Assembly (NCBI GenBank): GCA_027604685.1
Contig: JADHYX010000357.1
Location: 4,479 to 15,318 of the forward strand
Source: Lobulomyces angularis
Lineage: Eukaryota; Chytridiomycota; Chytridiomycetes; Lobulomycetales; Lobulomycetaceae
Length of the DNA: 10,840 nt
Direction: 5' to 3'
Part shown: positions 1-8,758 of the stretch, in pieces
How positions within the stretch are numbered: position 1 is the stretch's first letter
Layout: the number at the start of each line of letters is the position of its first letter
The notes under the pieces: generated by a model
What the model was told of the DNA's origin: nothing
Seen by the model: only the letters and a program-made list of their open reading frames with translations
Database searches by the model: none
Made by a program: the position numbers and the translations under genes

Positions 1-333
1 TTTTTTTGTTTTTTTTTTTTATAATTGCAAAAAGCAATAGTTTTTGAATTTTATTTAAAGTTGTAAAAAATTGTTAGTTTATATGGTTAAGTAAATTAGT
101 AACTAATCATTAAAAAAATTCTAATTTTTATAATGATTTTTCTTTAAAAAATTTGAAAAATTGACTTTGAAAAAAAAAAAATTTGTAAAAATTTATAGTT
201 GAATTTATATTTCTGTACAAGTAGACTATAGCTCTTTATATACTTACATAAAGTATTTATAAAATAATTGAAAAAAAAAAAAAAAAGAAAAAAAAAAGTT
301 AAAAAAAAAACTTCTATAGGAGTGAAGTAAGAA
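1..333. other. 3' flank of the membrane-protein gene, low-complexity A/T
   Basis: This stretch lies downstream of the minus-strand gene that stops at 334. It is dominated by long A and T runs, for example 271-298 and the opening T run. The reading frames across it are made almost wholly of Phe, Lys, Asn, Ile and Tyr codons, as expected from random A/T sequence. I see no gene, RNA or clear termination signal here. It probably holds the 3' untranslated region of the membrane-protein gene. Confidence 0.6.
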
Positions 334-1234
334 TTAAGCTTTTGTTGAAATTTCATGTTTTGAGCTGGAGGTATGTCCTGCAGCAAGGTTGGAACGATTT
401 TCCTTGACAGCTCCAGTAAGTAAATTCAAGATGTAAAATTCAAACTTTAGTTTGATTGAATACAAGAAAACTTTAAACATGATCTGGTAATTGTAAAAGC
501 CGTAGTATTCCATGATGACCATTAGAACGTCCAAGATTAATACAAACACATTGGCATATATAGTGTGGTTCATGATTGATTTGGTTTTTTTTGCTTTACA
601 AAAAAAGACAGTTTTGTTGATGTAATAGAGGTACAAGGAAGATAAAATGATTTCTTGCACACAAAATGAAGTAACTTGTATTTTTTCAATCAAGGCATAA
701 CCATCGACCCAAAATGGACTTTTGATCAAATTTGCACCAAAAGTGAATGCCTAGATAAAATAGTATTTGATTGTTAGGAAGAAAAATAATGTTTTAGTAT
801 TTACAGTGGTTGGAAAGTGACTGAATATGACATTGTAGATGATAAAATACAGGACATATCGCTGAATGTTCTTGCTGACGTTTACCAAATGGAGCCTTGA
901 GTACATTACCAATGAAAAACCTACGAGAAAAAAATTGGGAAGAGATTAACTAAAACTAAAAAAAAAAAATCTTACCAGTAACCATAGCATACCAACCAAT
1001 AGTTAAAATAATCAGAGGAATCAAAGTGTTTTCCACGAGCTTAAAAAACAAGATCAGAAAACCAACTGCAAAGAGAAAGATTCCAGAACTGGTAGCAAGC
1101 AGAGTTTTGCAGTACAAAGAATTGTAAGAAACGAAGGTGGAAAAGATGATGAAGATCAGTTCAAAGGAATTGTAGATAGCTAAACATCCAGCGCCGACTT
1201 GAAAGTACTCGGTAAATGCAGTAACTTCAATCAT
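334..1234 (-). CDS. Fungal multi-pass membrane protein, DUF7703-like, three exons
   Basis: The model is complement(334..750, 805..920, 976..1234), 263 residues, with introns of 54 and 55 bases bounded by GT and AG. The hydrophobic pattern suggests about seven membrane helices and a short polar C-terminal tail ending in SSSKHEISTKA. From memory, several segments fit the fungal DUF7703 family: IYNSFELIFIIFSTF near residue 20, TIGWYAMVTG at the first exon end, MYSRLHLV in exon 2, and in exon 3 GYALIEKIQVTSFCVQE plus YSIKLKFEF near the last helix. That family has no established function. The motifs run across both splice junctions (TG joined to FSLVMYSRLHLV; FPTT joined to AFTFGAN), which supports the introns. 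The ATG at 1234 follows an A-rich leader and begins just before the first helix. Codon use is less A/T-skewed than in the neighbours. The gene is divergent from the SPATA17 gene. I am fairly sure of the structure and less sure of the family name, which rests on recall. Confidence 0.78.
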
Positions 1235-1486
1235 TTTTTGTTTTTTACTTTTTCTTTTTAAAATTCAGGTATTTCTTTTTTTTTTTTTATTTTTTTTTGA
1301 CCTAGTTTAGACTAATTTTTTTTTTTGAAATTGGAGTCAGAAGTTTTAAAAATAAAAAAAAAAAAAGTCTAGATTTTTAAAAAAAAAATAAAGAATTTTT
1401 TTTTTAAATTTAAACTGTTTAAAAAAAAAAAAAAAAAAAGGAAAAGATTTAATTTTTTTATAAGTTTTTTTTTTTAAGATTTTGCA
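1235..1486. other. Homopolymer-rich 5' flank of the membrane-protein gene
   Basis: This is the promoter-side sequence of the minus-strand membrane-protein gene. It consists largely of alternating T and A runs, including an A run of about 18 bases near 1422-1439. I see no gene and no motif specific enough to call a TATA box, because A/T sequence is everywhere. Poly(dA:dT) tracts are known to disfavour nucleosomes in fungi, so a promoter role is plausible but inferred. Confidence 0.45.
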
Positions 1487-1490
1487 TCAA

Positions 1491-1540
1491 GCCGCCACAA
1501 GAGCCACCTGAGAGATCGCAAAAGCAGGGCTTCTAGGCTC
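1491..1540. other. GC-rich island (30 of 50 bases G or C), possible dispersed-element fragment
   Basis: These 50 bases are 60% G+C, counted by hand, inside flanks that are mostly A and T. On the minus strand a frame stays open for about 43 codons, from near 1618 to a stop at 1487-1489, but has no Met start. Its last part reads PNFEPRSPAFAISQVALVAA, a composition unlike the rest of the window. An inverted pair TCGAAA/TTTCGA sits just downstream near 1551-1563. It does not fold as a tRNA by eye. It could be a fragment of a repeat family, a small RNA or foreign DNA. I cannot decide which. Confidence 0.5.
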
Positions 1541-1614
1541 AAAATTTGGTCGAAATTTTCGATGAAAAAAAGCCGTTCTAATTAAAGGCAACAAAATCTG
1601 TGAAAGAAATACAC

Positions 1615-1812
1615 AAAATCATTAAAAAAATATGAAAAAGTATTAAAAAATTCCTGAAAAATTATTAAAAAAATATTAAAAAAAATGACTAAGAAATTAC
1701 TAAAAATAAATTAAAAAAAATAAATAAAAATTGTTAAAAAATTATTAAAAAATTACTAAAAAATTACTAGAAAATTACTAGAAAATTACTAAAATATTAC
1801 TTAAAAAATGAT
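1615..1812. repeat. Degenerate A-rich tandem array, 11-base unit ATTACTAGAAA
   Basis: The unit ATTACTAGAAA or ATTACTAAAAA repeats head to tail, most cleanly at about 1752-1802, where four to five copies follow in register. Upstream, from about 1620, looser copies such as ATTAAAAAAA and ATTACTAAAAAT continue the pattern. Slippage in A-rich DNA can explain its growth. No reading frame of interest runs through it. It begins shortly after the GC-rich island and ends before the more complex block. Confidence 0.7.
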
Positions 1813-1857
1813 ACTGTTTTAGTTAATTACAATATCATATTAGTTCAACAAGTATAA

Positions 1858-2212
1858 AAAAATAATATATTATCATTTGGTTCCACTCAATTTTCACTTA
1901 TTCTTCATACAACATTGGGTTTTGAAATCCCAAACAATCGTCGCTATTTACTGGTACCTTATGATATACTTTAATAGTATTTGTTACATAAACTCTATCA
2001 TTACCAGCAACCAATTATTGATAGATTGTACAATGACCAAAACTGTCCTTTGATAGACTATAATTTCAACCTTATCTTTTACATTTGAATTATACAGATA
2101 ATTTGGGTATCTACTTCCTTTTGTGTTTCATTTACATTTAACAAACCAATCAAAAAAATAAAAAAAAAAATTTTTTTTTCTTTGCCAATCCCTACCAAAA
2201 AAAAAAATTAAA
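1858..2212. pseudogene. Possible decayed coding sequence, strand uncertain
   Basis: This block is markedly more complex than the A/T desert around it. On the plus strand one frame of about 118 codons has three internal stops (1972, 1975 and 2086) and includes GFEIPNNRRYLLVPYDIL and QQPIIDRLYNDQNCPLIDY. On the minus strand a 56-codon stretch (2065 down to 1898) has one internal stop and reads NYSLSKDSFGHCTIYQ, then GNDRVYVTNTIKVYHKVPVN. Only one strand, if either, can be the true one. I recognise no family. The block ends just before the SPATA17 start, so part of it may simply be promoter or 5' leader. Confidence 0.3.
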
Positions 2213-2229
2213 ATATATATATTTTGCAA

Positions 2230-3948
2230 ATGTCAATTGCCTTCGTTAACGTCAATAGATTAAATGCATCTGATTTTATTTCTCAATTTTTTGAAAAATC
2301 AAAGTATTTTTTTGTTTTAAATTTTTTCTTTTTTTTTTTTTTTAAATTCAGTGTTAAAAAAAAATTAAAAAATTAAAAATAGAAATGCAGAAGAATCAAG
2401 GGTTATTGAAAATGAATCAGCAAAAACTATGCAAAAATATTGGAGAGGTTATGTTACCCGGAATTGGATATTTTATTTAAGGTATTATTGTTATTACTAG
2501 TACTTTTATTTTATTTTTTGTACATTATATACATATATATATATAAAATTATTTTAACTTACCTTTGTATTTTTTTAGAAAGTGTGTTTTAAAAATTCAA
2601 AGAGTTTTTCGTGGATATTTAGGAAGGAAAGAATATAAGGCAAAGGTAATAGAAAAGAATTGCAACATTAGAATGAACTTTTACAATAGTAAAGCCAAAC
2701 TAATCCAGAAACAGTTAAAAATAATTTTATTATTTATTAAAAAAAAAAATAAAAATAAGAATAAAATTTAACAAAAAAAAATAAAAAAAAAAATCAAAAT
2801 TAAAATTTATTTTTATATATACATTTTTTTTTTTTTTTTGTTTAGTTGGAGAGGATTTTATAGTAGAAAATTTATATTTAATTTCTTTGAAAGAAAAGAA
2901 AAAATTAAATCAATAGTAGAAATCGGAAGCGCTACAAGAGAAAAATTAATTATTTACCAAGAAAATCAAAAAATAAATGAACTATTACAATCCGAAATGT
3001 TAAAAAAAAAAAAGATTGAAGACCTTGCAGGCAAAAATCACCATCTAATTGGCACTAAGGCGGTGCCAGGAGTGCTGAACAAAAATTTGATACTGCTAAA
3101 TAGAAAAAATATAAGAAATGCACTAAAAGATTATAAAAACGAAATGATTGAGTTAAAAGAGGAAAATTTGAAAAATAATGCAGAGCTAAAAAAATTTTTG
3201 AATTCAAACATCAATAAAAAAGGTCAAGTTAAAAAAGTAGAGTATCAAAAACCAACTGGTATAGAAAGAAAAAAAAAAAAATTTATCGTAAATTAATTTT
3301 ATTTTTTTATAAAGAAAAAGTTGTTCAAGGTCCATTTTTAAACAAACTTGAATTAAATGTGAAAAAAAATAAATATTACAACAAAAGTTTAAGAATCGAA
3401 ACTGATTATTACGATACCAAAAACTTTTTAAGGGAAACCAGAACAAAAGAAAAAGCTTTGAGAAGTAAAAAGAAAATAACATTTAATGAAAATAAAAGAA
3501 ACTTTATTCATAACACACTCATATTATCTAAAAAAAAAAAAAAAAATTGATTCTTAAATTAAAAATAAAAATATATCTAAATAATTTTATTTTTGTTTTT
3601 TAGTCAATCAAAGTCATTTGGAAATTACTAAATATATCAAACATGAAACTCCAGACTATTTTCAAAAAAACATTCCTTATCAGAAATATGGATATGGTAG
3701 TATGTAAGCAGCAAAAAAAAACTAAAGAACTTAAAAATAAAACTAAAAATTAATACAAAAAAAATTAAAACCTTTTTTTAGTCACTTTAGAGAAACTCTA
3801 CGAAACACGAGCAGCATATCTCTGGAAAGATTTAAAAACATTCTTCCACCAATATCGTACACTGGAGAATAAAAAAATAAAAAAAAAAATTATACTTTAC
3901 ATAGATGCTATTAATAATGTCTTACAAAAAATGCCTAAATTTTTCTGA
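2230..3948 (+). CDS. SPATA17: SPATA17 homologue, IQ-motif cilium-associated protein, seven exons
   Basis: The exons are 2230..2303, 2383..2481, 2579..2713, 2846..3258, 3315..3464, 3604..3699 and 3782..3948, giving 377 residues; the human protein is about 361. Three IQ motifs, the calmodulin-binding type, lie near residues 38-57 (TMQKYWRGYVTR, with Met for Ile), 61-79 (KIQRVFRGYLGRK) and 97-115 (LIQKHWRGFYSRK). Then come a Lys/Glu-rich helical region, HHLIGTKAVPG near 168-178, VVQGPF, and IPYQKYGYG near the C terminus. Each has a counterpart at the same place in vertebrate SPATA17, so this is orthology rather than a chance IQ protein. The third IQ motif is rebuilt exactly across an intron, which supports the weak GTTAAA donor at 2714. 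The start at 2230 leaves about 35 residues before the first IQ motif, as in the family. The protein is linked to sperm and cilia in animals; an axonemal role here is inferred. The final exon is the least certain. Confidence 0.85.
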
Positions 3949-4125
3949 TCGACTTAACTTATGCTAAGAAACTATGTAAAAAAAAAAAAAAAAACTAAAA
4001 TTTTTGAAGTCTGTAAATTAATTTTTATCATAAAAAAGAAAAAAAATAATTTACTAAATGCAAAAAAATTTATATTACCTTTTTTTGTTGCAATTGAAAA
4101 AAAAAAAAAAATAGTGTTGTTAAAG
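3949..4125. other. 3' flank of SPATA17, A/T-rich
   Basis: This follows the SPATA17 stop and is made of A runs with short T runs. It probably carries the 3' untranslated region. I see no gene in it. Confidence 0.5.
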
Positions 4126-4139
4126 TAATTCTACTTATT

Positions 4140-4775
4140 TTCAAAATTAATCAAATATATTTTCATCATAAGACTATATGTCATTAAATTCTAAGTTACT
4201 CAATTTTTAAAAATTTCATCAAACGCTCTAAATAAATTTTCGGTTAAAGGGTCTCACTACTGCATATTGATATATATCAGAAGATTGTCATTTTCCTTTA
4301 ACTCCGATTTTCTTTAAAATGCATTTTCTTATTCAAATAAAATTTCGTTTCCATTGCAAAAATTATTTATGCAGCAAACAGCACTTAAGCACTGCACTTC
4401 TTCATTCTGCAATTTTCTTGCAAAGATGATTTATCACATTTCATAAAAAAAAAATTGTTTTTCCCTAAAAAATGTTTTTTAATCTTAATTGAAAAAGAAA
4501 AATTTAAATTACTTTGATCAGGTAGCAAGCAGTAGACTTAGCACTGTTTGGCAACAGTTTACAAAAAAAGGTTTTTTTTCAGAAAAAATATTTGCCATAA
4601 AATTTTCTTTTTGACATATAATAGTTCTTTGTTTTACAATAATAGCATAAGATCACCAACTTAACTAGAAAAAGGGTTGAATGCTCATTTCCAGGTGTTT
4701 GATTAACAGCTCACGATGATAGATTGTAAACCAAAATTCGTATTCAAATAAGCCTGCATTTATATCTTTTTTAAT
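4140..4775 (-). pseudogene. Probable decayed gene or transposon relic
   Basis: This block is of clearly higher complexity than the A/T runs on both sides. On the minus strand the frame from 4775 to 4518 spans 86 codons with only two internal stops, and its first 36 codons are open (AGLFEYEFWFTIYHRELLIK, then HLEMSIQPFF). Further on, a second frame from 4430 to 4329 is open for 33 codons (ARKLQNEEVQCLSAVCCINN) and continues past scattered stops as SELKENDNLLIYINMQ and DPLTENLFRAFDEIFKN. The amino-acid mix (Trp, His, Cys, Gln, Arg) differs from the Lys/Asn/Phe/Ile output of the random spacer. No intact start, frame or recognisable catalytic motif survives, so I give no family. A noncoding RNA or promoter for the next gene is the alternative. 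A hairpin of six base pairs (ACTGTT/AACAGT) lies at 4543-4558. Confidence 0.4.
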
Positions 4776-4956
4776 TTATATAAATTTTAAATCAGTTGGC
4801 ATTGTTTTTTTAAAACAGCAACAAGATGATTTTTTTTATAAGAAAAAAAAAAGAGAAGTTTGAAAAAAAAAAAAAAAAAAAAATAGATTTTTTTTTATCG
4901 TAAATTTTATACTAGTAATTTCAAAAAAAAAGTAAAAAAAAGAAAAATATAATATA
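4776..4956 (+). promoter_or_regulatory. Likely proximal promoter and 5' leader of BRE1
   Basis: This is the sequence directly upstream of the BRE1 start codon. It contains an A run of about 19 bases (4864-4882) flanked by T runs, followed by an A/T leader. No specific binding motif stands out. The promoter call rests on position only. Confidence 0.35.
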
Positions 4957-7900
4957 ATGAACAAAAGAAAAACTAGTGAATCTAGTCTAAAATCAAATAG
5001 CTCCAAGAGAATAAAAGATAATACTGACATTGTGGAGGAAGATGAAGTATGAATTAAAGAAAAAAAAAATTTTGATTAAAATTCAAAATTAGTATAAAAA
5101 ATAAACTTAATATAATATAAAAATAAAAAATAAAAAAAAAATATAATTAAAAAAAAATAGGATTCTTACTTATTAAATTTTCAAAAACAAGCAATTTGGA
5201 AGCAAATGAAAGAATATCGTAGAAGTAATTATGATTTAGAAACAAAAGTAAATTCACTTGAGGATAATTTAGAAATGAAAACAAATCAGTTAAACACAGT
5301 CTATAAGCACTGGATAGTGCTATTAACTGAGTTAAATTTGTCATTACCAAAATTAAGTGATTGCAATGACTTAGAAAGTGCTCTTGGGTTTAATGATTTG
5401 TTTTTAAAAGAAATATCCAAATTTACTGACATTGAAAAAGAAAGTTTTAAAAATGACATTGATATCCTATTGGAAAAAAATTGGAAAAAATTTAGAAAGA
5501 ATTTGGAAGATGTTATTGCTACGAAATCCTTAAAATCAGGTAAAATGCTTTGCATAGTTAAAAAAAAAAAAATTTTTTTATTAATTTTTATTAGAAAGTA
5601 ATGCAATGGAAGTAAAATTTGATAAGTTAAAGTCAAAGTATCACAAAGCTACAACAGAGGTTTTTTTACATGATTTCTTTTTTTTTTGAAAACAGTAAAA
5701 ATTTAAAAAATATCCTAGATGGCTACTCTAAAGCCTGAATTATTACAAAAAGAGGAGCAAATAAAAAAATTAACAGGAGATTTGGATCAAGTTGGGTTAA
5801 AGCTACAGCGAAAGGAAAAAAAAATTGATAGATTACAACTGTATATAAAAGATCTATTGAAAAACCAGAGTTCTGGTCAACTCACCACTGAAGATACCAA
5901 AATTCTTGTTAACTCAGAAACAAAGGATCAAGATTTAAAAGTAAAGTTTATTTATTGATCCTTAAGAAAGTTCATACTAATTTTTTTTTCTTTTTTTTTT
6001 AAATTAATATTTGTATTTAAGGATGTTTCTTTAAATAATGCTAAAGTGGAAGAATTTGAAATTCTTTCTAATATGCGACTAAAAGAAATTGAGCAACTGC
6101 GATCCGAAAAAACTTTAGCTATACAACAAGCTGATCATTATAAAACCCAGGTAAATTGTCTTTAATACGTTTTATTAATTAATTATTTTTTTTATCCAAA
6201 ATTAGCTAATTGGTTTCGAAGATAGAGATCCTTCATTATTTGCAACATTGCAAATTCAGGTAGACGAGTTAAAAAAGACCAATGCAGATTTGAAAGAACG
6301 GTGTGCTACCTATGAAAAGAATAATACTGCATTTGAATCAGAAAGAAGAAAATTTAAAGAAATAATGATGGTAGGGAAAAAATTAGGAAATATAATGTTG
6401 GATTTCTTTTCATTGATTTGATTTTTTTTGTAGCTAGAAGAAAAAACGCGGTTGAATGAGCATAAAAAGTACTTGGATTTTCAAAATCAGGAAAATAATC
6501 ATTTGAGAACATCGAGAGACGAAGCAGTTAATCAACTTCAGTTAGAACAAAGTAAATTACAAGTGGAATTTGACCAAATTAACGAATTGCGGATATTGGC
6601 GAATTCCAGAAAGGACAGAATCAAATCATTAGAAAGTGAGTGCCGAAGAATGAAATTGGCATGCGCGCAAGAATGCTCTGATAAGGAGCTTATTCAATTT
6701 TTTTTAGAAAAAGGAGTGGACGCTTCTATCTACGAAAATTTAAAATCGAAATTGGCGGAATGTGAAAAAAAATGTCGTGAAAATGAGCTGTTAATTAAAT
6801 CTTTTGAAAAGGATAGTGCGGAAAAAGATATCGTAATTGTTAAAAAAAAAAAAAAAAAATTAAAAAAATAATAAAAACTTTTTTAGATTTTAGAAAATGC
6901 AAGTTTAAAATCCAAGATTGGTGATTTGGAAGAAAATTTAAAAAAATTAAAAAATTTTTATGAAATTAATTTTGAGGAAAACGAAATAAAAGACTTACTG
7001 AAAAGCTTACACAAAAAACCTACTCCCAACGACGAAGATTTGATATTAAAGTCATTAAGTTTAAACTTCAAGAAAGAGAAACTTCGACGTGAAGATTTGG
7101 AGGCAAAAAATATCATCTTAGAAAAAAGCAAAGAAGTCTTTTGTCAAGAAATTAATAGTCTTGTATCAGGGTTTTCTACTCTAGAGGAACAGAACACTAG
7201 AAAAGTATTGAATTTGACTGAGAAAGAAACGCAGATAGCGAAACTTAATACAGATGTATACCAATTTTTTTTTTTTTTAATTTTATTTTCTTATTTTATC
7301 AGAAAGCTGAATTAAGTGTTAAAGTTCGAGATTGTAAAAAAAGAGAAGAAAATTTGAATAATCAATTAACCAATTTAAAAAAAATGATGGAAAAACAGTT
7401 AGAATCAATAAGAAATGCCGAAGAGAGAGAAAAATTGTTAACCCACCAGATAGTAAAGAAAATTGAATAAAACAAAAAAAAATAAAAAATAAAAATTTTT
7501 ATCTTTAACTTGAATTTTTTAGCAACTTTTAGAAAAGACTGTAATAGTTGAAAATCAATCTGTAGATGTTTACAAACAAAAGCTTGATCAAGCCAATTTA
7601 AGTTTCAAGGAATTGCAAGTTAATGTAGAAAAATTAACTTTAAGGCTAAACGAGATTACAGCAATTTTACATGAAAAAACCAAAATTGTGAATTTGGAAC
7701 AAGGAGAAAAAAATAGGTTGAAGGAGGAATTAGAAATAAAAAAAAAAAATTTAGAACTATTAGAGAAAAAAAATTTGGGATTACATCAGGAGCTAAATGG
7801 GGGCAATAATAACAGTAGTAGTGCTGAGATTATGGAGTTGAAAGAACAACTTGATGATTACAAGGTTTTTTTTTATTTATATAATTTTTTTTTTACTGAA

Positions 7901-8161
7901 ATAATATATTTTCTTTTTTTAGCGATTACTAAAGTGCAGTAGCTGCAGCAACAATTTCGTATTTCTATATATGTATTTTCTTTTTTTCTTAATTTTCTTT
8001 TTTTTTTTTATTTTCAAACGTAGAAATCGCATGTTTTACTAAGGTGCATGCATACTTTTTGTAAAGGATGTGTTGATAATTTAACACAAAGCAGACAGAG
8101 AAAATGCCCAACCTGTGGTTTGGTGTTTAGTTTGTCGGACATTAAAGAAGTGTTTTTATAA
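4957..8161 (+). CDS. BRE1: BRE1 E3 ubiquitin ligase for histone H2B, twelve exons
   Basis: Exons: 4957..5046, 5161..5539, 5595..5659, 5719..5940, 6022..6150, 6206..6370, 6434..6832, 6887..7255, 7303..7452, 7523..7864, 7923..7958 and 8024..8161, giving 827 residues. The Bre1/RNF20 family works with the E2 enzyme Rad6 in the nucleus to monoubiquitinate histone H2B, a step needed for H3K4 and H3K79 methylation. The N terminus is basic (MNKRKTSESSLKSNSSKRIK), like a nuclear signal. It is followed by YLLNFQKQAIWKQMKEYRRS and VYKHWIVLLTEL, typical of the family's Rad6-binding end. A long Glu/Lys/Leu coiled coil fills residues of about 110-765. The RING closes the protein: Cys775, Cys778, Cys790, His792, Cys795, Cys798, Cys810 and Cys813, spaced C-x2-C-x11-C-x-H-x2-C-x2-C-x11-C-x2-C, then a short tail ending EVFL. 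All eight zinc ligands are present. Exon 7 could instead end at 6838 (GTTAAA donor), adding two residues. Length lies between yeast (about 700) and human (about 975). Confidence 0.92.
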
Positions 8162-8482
8162 TGTATACATAATTCCTTTTTTTTATTATTTTTTTTTTTT
8201 TTAATTATTTAGCCTAGCATGGTAATTTTAATTGTTTTTAATAAAAATTTTAACTTTGTAAATTTTAATAAAAAAAATGGAAAAACCATACAAAAAAAAA
8301 TTAAAGATTTTTGATCTGATTAAAAAAAAAATTGTTTTTTATTTATTTAAATAAAAATAAAACAAAAAAAAAAAAAAATTAAATTGTTAAAGTGAATAAT
8401 AATTAAAGAATGTTAAGTTTTAAATGAGTAATGATAATAAAAATTTTTTTATGTAATTACCTATTCCTATTTTCATCATTTT
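8162..8482. other. Convergent 3' spacer between BRE1 and COX9
   Basis: These 321 bases separate the stop codons of two genes that face each other, so both 3' untranslated regions must lie here and may overlap. AATAAA occurs at 8240-8245 and 8267-8272 on the plus strand, 80 to 105 bases past the BRE1 stop, and could be its polyadenylation signal. In DNA this A/T-rich the hexamer is expected often, so the call is weak. I see no gene. Confidence 0.5.
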
Positions 8483-8758
8483 TTATTCTTTCAATGCTGA
8501 AACACTATCATAATATGGTTTATTCTCTAAAGCCATTTCCTGTTTGACTGTAGGTAGTTAAAAGGAAAGAGTTAATATAATATCACTAAATTCAAAAGTA
8601 ACGTTACCCTTAGCATCATAATCTAGTCTTTTTTTCATAAATGGAAGGTGAAATCCATACCAAAACCAGTAAGCACCAACAGTTCCAAGGGTGAGTGAGC
8701 CGACAACATCAAAAATTACTCTTTTTCGAAATCTTCCAGTGATAGGTGCAATAGCCAT
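8483..8758 (-). CDS. COX9: Cytochrome c oxidase subunit VIIa (COX9 type), two exons
   Basis: The model is complement(8483..8547, 8608..8758), 71 residues, with a 60-base intron. Fungal COX9, related to animal COX6C, is a small single-helix subunit of respiratory complex IV in the inner mitochondrial membrane. The N terminus MAIAPITGRFRKRVIFD is the family's signature. A hydrophobic helix follows at about residues 14-41 (GSLTLGTVGAYWFWYGFHLP), then the charged segment MKKRLDYDAK. Reading through the intron would give a chain that loses the family pattern. Splicing GTAACG to CTACAG restores it and adds VKQEMALENKPYYDSVSALK, comparable to the C-terminal arm of COX6C. Length fits the family (about 55-75). 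There is no cleavable presequence, as is usual for this subunit. The gene shares a short divergent promoter with MON1. It indicates aerobic mitochondria. Confidence 0.87.

Noticed and set aside
144..386. 80-codon minus-strand frame rich in Phe
   Set aside because: Its middle is a translated A run and its start overlaps the end of the membrane-protein gene in another frame. It is a shadow of that gene plus low-complexity sequence.
2089..2229. Upstream extension of SPATA17 in frame with the chosen ATG
   Set aside because: The frame is open, but it lacks an earlier ATG after the 2086 stop and is mostly Lys and Phe from homopolymers. The 2230 start already gives the family's usual distance to the first IQ motif.
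3204..3482. Minus-strand frame opposite SPATA17
   Set aside because: It is antisense to two SPATA17 exons and crosses an intron. Its Phe and Leu richness mirrors the Lys-rich sense strand.
4380..4400. Three GCACT copies that look like a small repeat
   Set aside because: Only three short copies at uneven spacing. They fit within the probable gene relic and do not form an array.
4400..4760. Possible snoRNA or snRNA
   Set aside because: I looked for C/D boxes, H/ACA signals, U-RNA core motifs and tRNA arms. Near matches such as GATGAT lack the partner box at a proper distance.
4836..5030. Minus-strand frame over the BRE1 start
   Set aside because: It is antisense to BRE1 exon 1 and the A runs before it, giving stretches of Phe. 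No family pattern.
5147..5636. Two overlapping minus-strand frames opposite BRE1 exon 2
   Set aside because: They are antisense shadows of a well-supported coding exon.
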